Assembly (NCBI GenBank): GCA_036365515.1
Contig: CM070877.1
Coordinates: forward strand, 112,546,011-112,610,010
DNA: 64,000 bases
Origin: Torymus aiolomorphi
Lineage: Eukaryota; Arthropoda; Insecta; Hymenoptera; Torymidae
Direction: 5' to 3'
The position numbers and the translations under genes are program-made. The notes under the pieces are model-generated. The model was not told the DNA's origin, made no database searches, and worked only from the letters and a program-made list of their open reading frames with translations. Below are positions 56,472 through 64,000 of this stretch, piece by piece (the first letter of the stretch is position 1; the number at the start of each line of letters is the position of its first letter).

Positions 56472-59400
56472 ATGAGACTCGTCAAGCCTAATTGGGTTAC
56501 GCACGATGGTTAGTAATAACCTGTTTTTTTGTGAATTTTTGCAACCATAGAATGAGCTTGTTATTATAATATACTAGTCAAAAATCTAGATAAAAATAGT
56601 ATCATTGCTGGAAAATACCGCTACTAAATGATTATTACAATTTTATAATTATTTTATCGGCGTTTTTCCAGGGTCTCCAATTTTTTCTGTGGATATTCAT
56701 CCGGATGGCAAGAGGTTTGCCACTGGAGGACAAGGTATTTTCTTTATTGTTTAATATCTATTGCACTGTAAAAAAGTACTGAAATATGTAAGCTAAAAAA
56801 AAATCAACCCTAAATATTATGAGTACAGGTGGAGATTCCGGTAGGGTAGTTATTTGGAATATGGAACCAGTATTGAATGAAACAGCAGAAGCTAATTCTA
56901 ACATTCCAAAAATGCTATGCCAGCTGGATAATCATCTTGGTAATATTACGAAATACATATGTTACTTTTACTTTCTGACTATATATGTTTAAAATTTTTT
57001 AATGTTTTAGAAAATTTATCTATTTTTGACACTTTTAATTTATGTAAATAGTTTATTCAAATTTTTAATACTTAATAGTTACAATAATTAACAAAATTAT
57101 TCAAAAATTTGTTATAGTTGATAAAAAAAGTTTATTTTAAATCCGTAGCATTAATAATCTTCATTAGATGATTTTTTCCAGCATGTGTAAATTGTGTTCG
57201 ATGGAGTAATAGTGGTTTATTAGCATCTGGTGGTGATGATAAATTAATTATGATTTGGAGATTAATTAGTGGAATCGGAGGCAGTACTTTATTTGGTGGT
57301 AAAACTGGTGTTGAAACATGGAGGTGTAATGCAACTCTACGTTCTCACGAAGGTGATATTCTGGATCTTGCATGGGCACCTCATAATCCATGGTTGGCGT
57401 CAGCTTCAGTTGATAACACTGTGATTATATGGGATACATTGAAACAAACCATTGTGGCAGTGTTAAAAGGTCATACTGGATTAGTGAAAGGTGTAACTTG
57501 GGATCCTGTAGGAAAGTATTTAGCATCACAATCAGATGACAAAACGCTTAGAGTTTGGAGAACAACAGATTGGGGAGAAGAAGTTCTAATAACGGACCCT
57601 TTTGAAGAATGTGGTGGTACAACTCATGTTCTTCGACTTTCATGGAGTCCTGATGGTCAATATTTAGTATCAGCTCATGCTATGAATGGAGGTGGACCAA
57701 CTGCCCAAATTATTGAAAGAGATGGTTGGAAACAAGATAAAGATTTTGTTGGACATCGAAAAGCAGTTACATGTGTAGTGAGTGATAATTAATATTTTCA
57801 TTACAAGAACTTTATTTAATATATAAAATTTATTCTCACATTCTTATTTTATTCTTGAGACCATTTTACAGCTTTTCTTAAATTTTTATATGTGCATACA
57901 CATATGAACATAATTACATAATTAAAATTTCTTTTAAAAAAAGAATTTTTCACCATACCCTGGCCAAAAGTACCACTTTCGCTCCTGGCTCAGAAATGCG
58001 AATGTGGTATTTTCAGCCTGAGTATGGTGAAAAATAGTATACGTAATACGGGGATCAAGAGGGCCACCACCCCAGAGCACGCATTTTCCACCCTTGCCTT
58101 TGGCTTGGGTGACAATTTACACGTGCTCTGGACTAGCGAATTCTTTTCTTTCCTAGTTGCGTAATATATTGTTGAATTTCTCATAAATTAAAAAACACTA
58201 ATATATATATAACAACTTTATTAAATCTTAGATTTATTATATTATATATATTAAAAAACACTAATATAGTTTATGTTACTTTATTAATAAGCAATTGAGA
58301 GATATTAGCACTTCCATGCTGGCATGACCCATATATGGGTCATGCAGTACTGAATGGAGACAGTTTTCTTACAGTACTGCATACTCATATATGGGTTATG
58401 CATATTGGATACTAGATTATGCTTGCAAATAGTAGTGTTAATAATAATAATTGTTAACAATAACAATATTTCTTGATTGAATTTAATGCATATGTTTGTT
58501 TAAGAATATGTATTTGTGATATATTTATTTTACTTATTTTCTAACATTTGAATTATTTCTGAATTTTTTAAAGTAAGATTAAATATACAGCAATGCTTGT
58601 CCAAATAATGTATAAGGTTTAGATATAAATAAATAAATAAAATAAGAAAATATGTTCTATTAAAAATATTATTATTTATATAAAAATTAAAAGGCATTGT
58701 ATTCTATAAGAGTATTATTTATTTAAAAATATATGGGATTAATGTCTAATTTATTTAGTTAGTAATAAATAAATAAATATTTGTAATACAAACATTACAT
58801 TTCAGAGATTCAATGGAAATATATTTCAAAAGAAATCTAGTGGGGCAAACAAATCAGTACAGTTTTGCTGTGTAGCGATAGGATCTAGAGATCGCTCACT
58901 TTCTGTCTGGTCAACTAGTCTAAAGAGACCTTTAGTTGTTATTCATGAACTCTTTGTATCTTCTGTATTGGATATTAGTTGGTCATCATGTGGAATGCGT
59001 TTATGTGCATGTTCCAAAGATGGTACTATTGTTTTTATAGAATTTACAGAACAAGAACTAGGACAACCATTAGATACTGCTCAATTGGTAAATAAATTTC
59101 ATAATGTGTCTTTTGACTTTAACTATTTATTTTATGATTGCATTTTTACACAATTGAAAAACCTCTTATTTCGATTCTTTATTTTTATATTTCTCACAAT
59201 TAAAATGGTTTTATACTGTATTATAGGTAAATATTCAAGAGCGATTGTATGGAAAATTAGCAAAAGGAGGTTGTACTATTATAGAGGCTCCTCAACTCCT
59301 TGTAAGTAAACCCCATCCTCCTCCACCTCCAACATTAGAATCACAATCTTCTGAACCTACAACAAATTGTATGCAAACTTCGAATTCTTTATCAACAACA

Positions 59401-62400
59401 CCAACAAAAGCACCGATCAATAAACAAATCGAAACGAGGACCTCAGATGGAAAAAGAAGAATCACACCAATGTTTATACCTCCACCTCCAGAAACTATGT
59501 TAGCAATTTTATAAAATTTTCGTTATAAAGTGATTTTAGAACAAGAAATTTCATCAATCGCAATATTAACGGCTTCAAATATTTATTTTCATGTACATTG
59601 TTAAAAAAAATTTAAAACATTCGGTAGCCCATTAATTTATGAATCATTTTCAAATTTACTACACAATATTATGCATTTTATTGGTTTTTATTTGAAATTT
59701 ACATTTTATATTGACATTCGTGCAAATGAAAAAACGTATTTTAGAAGATCGAATATTTTTGTCAGCTTAATAAAAGAGGGTACCAATTCGGAGTCTACTT
59801 CAAAAAGATCTAAAATAGGTGCCTATTTCAAAATGGTACTAACTCGAAAATATATCTCTTTAATCAAATCTGTGGGTGTAAAAGTAAATCTCAGATTATT
59901 CTAGAAATGTATTGTGTATTTTTTATAAAAAAAACATACAACTCAAATTATTTAAATAAATTTTCTCATTTAAATTGGGTGTTTAAACTAACTTTGGATA
60001 AAAAATTTCTACCTGTTTGAACCTTTTTGAAGTGGATTCCGAGGTAGTACCTTTTTAAAGCATATTCTAAATTTGTACCGTATTAATACACACATTTATG
60101 TATATCAACTAACAACAATCTCTAGATATTCCACATTTAAGTCAAAGATGCTAGAGCCATTTTATAAAAACAAAGATTTTATTAAACTCTTTAATATATT
60201 TAAAGAAGTACCGTGCTACAATAAGGAAATTTATCACTTATAATTTTCTCAAATATAATAATACAAGTGGAAATATATATGCCAAAAAAGTGTACTTTGT
60301 GCCAAAAAAAAAAAATGTTTTAATACTTGACCATTGAAGAGAAAGTCACTTTTGTAACTAACCAATTTTTTATTTTTAATCTAATTTTGAATTCTGAACA
60401 CTTTTTACAACCTCAGGTGGAGGAAATTATAACAAATAATTTATACAGGATTAAAACTAATTATTCATATATTAGCTAACAGAAAATGTATAATTACTTT
60501 TTCCTTCCATACATATGATTATTTCCGCGAGATAAATTTGTAAGTAAATATTAAAAAAGTAAAATGAGCTTTCAAAAATCAAATAAAAAATAAAAAATTA
60601 GAAAGTTGAGAAAGTGACTTTCTCTTTGATAAACAATATTTACACTTTTGATGTTCATTTTATGTTGTATTTTTTTTTGTAGCATAGAATATACTTGTTT
60701 TACATACATTACCACTAGTGTTATTAGATTTCAGCTAAGTATAATAAAAATTAAATGGTGAATCTCCTTCCTGAAGCTCAAGTACTTCCTTAAAGTTCTG
60801 ATTCTGTGGAACCTATAAATAATTGACTTTGTTATTGTTTTTAAAAAATAATACTAAAATGTTATTATGAAAATATTTAAATGTTCAAATGAAAAAAATA
60901 TTTGCTAATAAATTTAAATTGTATGCATGTAGTTATAAAACAATCTAATTTTATAACATATCTAATTTTATTGTTTCAATTTTTAGAGATGATGGAGTAA
61001 GCAAACCAGTTCCTACAGCACCTTCATCTTCGTTCTCTAGTGGTTCACAAGTAAACAGCTCTATTGTTGTTGAGAAACGTGATGAAGTTGTACCGCCAAA
61101 TGTTAGTATCCCGATGAATTTCAATACCGCCAGTACAACAACCGCACCAACAATTGCATTAAAGCGCAAAGATCAAAGTTCCCAGAAAGTGAACCATGTT
61201 TCTCCAACTAAAAAAACAAAAGTATTGGAAAGAAGTGGCAGTGCCGTACTATTTCCGCCATTAAAACCTTGTAGTCCCTTATTCCAGCAAACTGGACATT
61301 ATTCTGTATCCATAACAAATAATCAAAATCTATATCATTTACAAGTTTTTCGTGGAACAAGTGTTGAACCATTATGGGAAAACTACTTAGGCTACAGTGC
61401 TACAGCTTTGGCCACTTCACCTTCTATAATTGCAGTTAGCTTAGAAGATGGAAGTGTACATACGTTTCACACTACAAAAGGATCTCGTGCTACACCACCA
61501 CTAGCTCCACCATCCCCTATATCTAAACTTCATGCTGCTGGCAGTATGGTAAAAATTCTTTTTCTTTATTAAAATAAGAAGTTCTAAGAGTTAGATAGCA
61601 ATTGATTAAACAAAATGTTATTTTAAATCAATATTGAACAAAATTAACTTAAATTTGCCTTTTTAAATGAATTTAATTAATTTATTTATACTTTTAATGT
61701 ATAGGTAATGGTCATTTCATGTTATGGAGATGTACGTGTATGGGAAATAACTGCTAATTCTTGTCGTCTTTGCGTTTCAACATCTGCTGGACATTTAATC
61801 ACACCTGGTATATCGTTACTTTCATGCACACTATACAATGGAATGCCACATTTAGCATTTACTAATGCTAGAGCCTATATTTATCACAAGGAAATGGGTA
61901 AGACTTCAGAATACTGTACGTATTCAACTAAATAGTATATATTACGCAACTAAGGAGGTAAAGAGTTGGCGAGTCTAGAGCACATGTAAATTGCCACCCG
62001 AGGTGAAGGCTCTTTATCTCCGTCTTGCGTATACGATTTTTTTGTCTAGCGAGGCCGAAAATACAACCTTCGCGATCGGGCGACGGGAGCAAAAATGGTA
62101 CTTTCGGCCCGCTAGGCAAAAAAAATATAATGTATGTGCCTGAGTTATTATTTGTTAATGGCTGTACATTCTCAATATTCTTTCTATAAATTGTGTAAAT
62201 AAGCCCTTAGCTGTCATTCAACGTTGATAAGGCAAGTTTTTCTTTTTTGGTTCTTCCAATACCCTTAATTACTTATATTGCTAAAAGAATTTTAATTTTA
62301 CAATTTCATTTTTTAACTTTATTCTACTTTAGATAATGACATTAAATACTTTGTTTAAAAATTATTATTAAATTTAAGATTTTGCATACAATATCTAGAT

Positions 62401-63163
62401 TAAAACATTATAGACAAAATGTTCAAATACTGCATTGATAAATTAATATGTATTTAATATGTTAGAAACCTTGCTATTATCATTTTAACTTTTTATAATT
62501 TAAAAGGTACGTGGTTGTTGATTGGTGATAGTCAAGATCCGGTGTGGCGATGGTCGGCAGTAAATGCTTTTAATAGTACCGGTACAGGAGGTCGAGTGCC
62601 TAGAGGTCCTCTTGCTATGCTCCAAGAAGGTTTGAACAGGACTGCTGGGTCTATACCGCCACTTAGATTACCACATGGGGCAGCATGTATAATGTCATAT
62701 TTGGAACAGCAAGTATTAGCAGCAAAAGCCCTTGGCAGTTCTCAAGAATACGTGCATTGGCTTATGGCTTTTGTGACTTTTTTATGTACTCACGGTAAAA
62801 ATAAATTGACATTTTATATACATTTTATAACTTAAATGTTCATTTTAACGAGAAGTTTTTTTATACAATTTCAGAGGGTCAAGAAGATCGATTGAGATTA
62901 ATTCTGGACGAACTAATGGGACCAAGTCATAGTACTGCCCATAAAAGCAACTGGGATCCATTAATTTTGGTAAATATTTCTAAAAACAAGTTACTTATTA
63001 TTTCATACCATAATAGCATCTTATTTTATAACTTTATAATTTTTAGGGTGAAAAAAAGCATAAGCTTTTAGAGGATGCATTGCGAATTCTTGCTGCTCAT
63101 TTACGATGGCAAAGATTATATCTTGAATATAATGAACAACTGGAAGAAATCAAGAAATTATGA
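56472..63163 (+). CDS. Hira: Histone H3.3 chaperone HIRA homologue
   Basis: Nuclear H3.3-H4 chaperone subunit that deposits H3.3 independently of replication, with ASF1, UBN and CABIN1 in animals. Exons: 56472-56508, 56672-56734, 56829-56939, 57182-57777, 58806-59087, 59227-59498, 60987-61548, 61705-61897, 62507-62794, 62875-62969, 63047-63163; all introns GT-AG, 2616 nt, 871 aa. Residues 1-350 are WD40 repeats close to animal HIRA (VDIHPDGKRFATGGQG; HSGLVKG-like HTGLVKGVTWDPVGKY). The ASF1-binding B domain is near 432-444 (DGKRRITP). A basic NLS-like stretch lies at about 513-534. The C-terminal Hira domain follows (from about 560). It is shorter than the roughly 1,000-residue human and fly proteins, mostly in the linker. 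Donors of exons 1 and 6 are GTTAG, weaker than consensus; the exon 6-7 join keeps frame but is the least certain. Confidence 0.96.
57940..58175. repeat. Dispersed repeat in Hira intron 4
   Basis: About 200 bp with AAAAGTACCACTTTCGCTCC, ACGTGCTCTGGACT and TAGTTGCGTAATATAT. The same family lies in inverse orientation at 61930-62125 in intron 8. A minus-strand frame across it is incidental. Confidence 0.75.
58178..58805. other. Remainder of Hira intron 4
   Basis: AT-rich. Contains a perfect 24-bp palindrome around CCATATATGG (58322-58345) and, near 58380-58400, a related CATATATGGGTTATG. Confidence 0.7.
59499..60986. other. Hira intron 6
   Basis: About 1.5 kb of AT-rich sequence with a weak inverted pair (CTTCAAAAAG near 59800 and CTTTTTGAAG near 60025). 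No additional exon is recognised, though a small unrecognised linker exon cannot be excluded. Confidence 0.55.
61930..62125. repeat. Dispersed repeat in Hira intron 8, inverse copy
   Basis: Inverse of the intron 4 repeat: TATATATTACGCAACTA, CTAGAGCACATGTAAATTGC and AAAAATGGTACTTTCGGCC align with the complement of 57940-58175 with moderate divergence. Confidence 0.75.
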
Positions 63164-63280
63164 GAACTGTCAAAAAATTATACATATTTTCAATGCAGCA
63201 AATGTTTTGGATCAAGCAATTTGTATATTTCACGTAACTGTTAATGATAAAATAAGACTGTACAGAGTTTGATATGAATG

Positions 63281-63310
63281 AATAAATTATTTTTAATTTC
63301 TATGAATAAA
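63281..63310 (+). terminator. Hira poly(A) signals
   Basis: AATAAA at 63281 and again near 63305, about 120-140 nt after the stop codon at 63161-63163. Confidence 0.65.
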
Positions 63311-64000
63311 TTATTCTAAATATTTGTATGTAATCGAAAAGGGAAATATAAGATAAAGACTTTTTATTTTTAAATGAATGTATTTATTCTGAATATTACT
63401 CATAAATCAGAATTGTATAATATTTATATACCAACTCTAAGGCTCCGTCTTTTTTTTATAAAAATACATAATTAAGCTCAACATGCAATTAGCGAACTTG
63501 TGAATTAGGAAGCATAACTAACGAGCTAGAAGTAGGCTCATAAGTAAGTCGTCCGCTACGTTGCAATGATTATACTCGATTTATCTGTGCGTTTTAATTT
63601 ACTGCTTTCAGAAACAGCTCTTTTCGTTTTCGTCATATTTCTCGCACATAAGACACATTGTACACACTTAACATTATAATAGTAAGACGATTTCAAATGG
63701 GATAGCACCTTTTGTTAATTTTATGTCCGCTCAAATCTTTTATTTGATCAATCTTTTTTTTACAAAGTTTCTCTCGACAATAAAACATCTCAGATAAAGA
63801 TTTGCATTTGATTGTAGTTTTTACAATGTTGCAAATGACGACTCTTAAAAAACATTCACCTGGGATCATGCAATGTTATTACATAGTCACGTATGACAAA
63901 ACTTGGATTATTAGAGTATATTTTATGTATCAATTCGTATTATGTCATTTTGTAAAAAGGTATATCAGCCTTGTTTATCATGCGAAAACGTGTAATAAGA
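63311..64000. other. No feature recognised
   Basis: AT-rich sequence downstream of Hira up to the window edge. It could hold the 3' UTR of a minus-strand neighbour outside the window, but nothing in it proves this. Confidence 0.4.

Noticed and set aside
57990..58184. Minus-strand open frame in Hira intron 4
   Set aside because: It lies within the dispersed repeat; the intron 8 copy does not keep the frame.

Overview
The window looks like an AT-rich insect chromosome, most likely Hymenoptera and plausibly an ant. The reasons are one intron-containing animal gene (a Hira homologue), an insect-type BEL/Pao retrotransposon, an insect TATA+Inr core promoter, and very many short palindromic DNA transposons. 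No prokaryotic feature is present. All repeat comparisons below were made by eye.

Layout. 1-2.5 kb: a 291-bp satellite. 2.5-15 kb: duplicated and tandem repeat segments, two tRNA-like sequences, a foldback element and a hAT-like MITE (each with its empty site preserved in a neighbouring repeat copy), and a CpG/GAGA-rich island at 12.5-13.8 kb. 15-28 kb: palindromic repeats, a GC-hairpin patch and an old repeat family, interrupted by a full-length but frameshifted BEL/Pao element (19,801-26,271; LTRs differ at 7 of 271 positions). 28.9-33.8 kb: a tandem repeat, then palindromic MITEs laid end to end, several sharing a 3-bp TWA target duplication and a common terminal consensus. 35.4-36.1 kb: a decayed PIF/Harbinger-like element that keeps an N-terminal transposase fragment and the same ends.

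37,760-52,553 is the most unusual object: one huge inverted-repeat element. Its arms are about 2.7-2.9 kb, its ends are AG...CT, and it is flanked by the 6-bp duplication TTAAAT. The arms carry ten phased 20-bp CGCG modules, a perfect heat-shock element, a CRE site, GA/CT arrays and a 24-bp minisatellite. The centre holds one intact 367-aa gene with its own TATA box, initiator and poly(A) signal. The right arm was later invaded by a TTAA-flanked element (itself containing three nested MITEs) and by a solo LTR (itself containing a hAT-like element full of 91-bp repeats). Without these insertions the element is about 8.3 kb. Ends and duplication length resemble Polinton/Maverick elements, but no polymerase, integrase or capsid gene is present, so it would be non-autonomous or a separate class.

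52.6-56.1 kb: a second cluster of nested palindromes. 56,472-63,163: the Hira gene on the plus strand, 11 exons, 871 aa, the only ordinary host protein gene I can support. 63.3-64 kb: nothing recognised.
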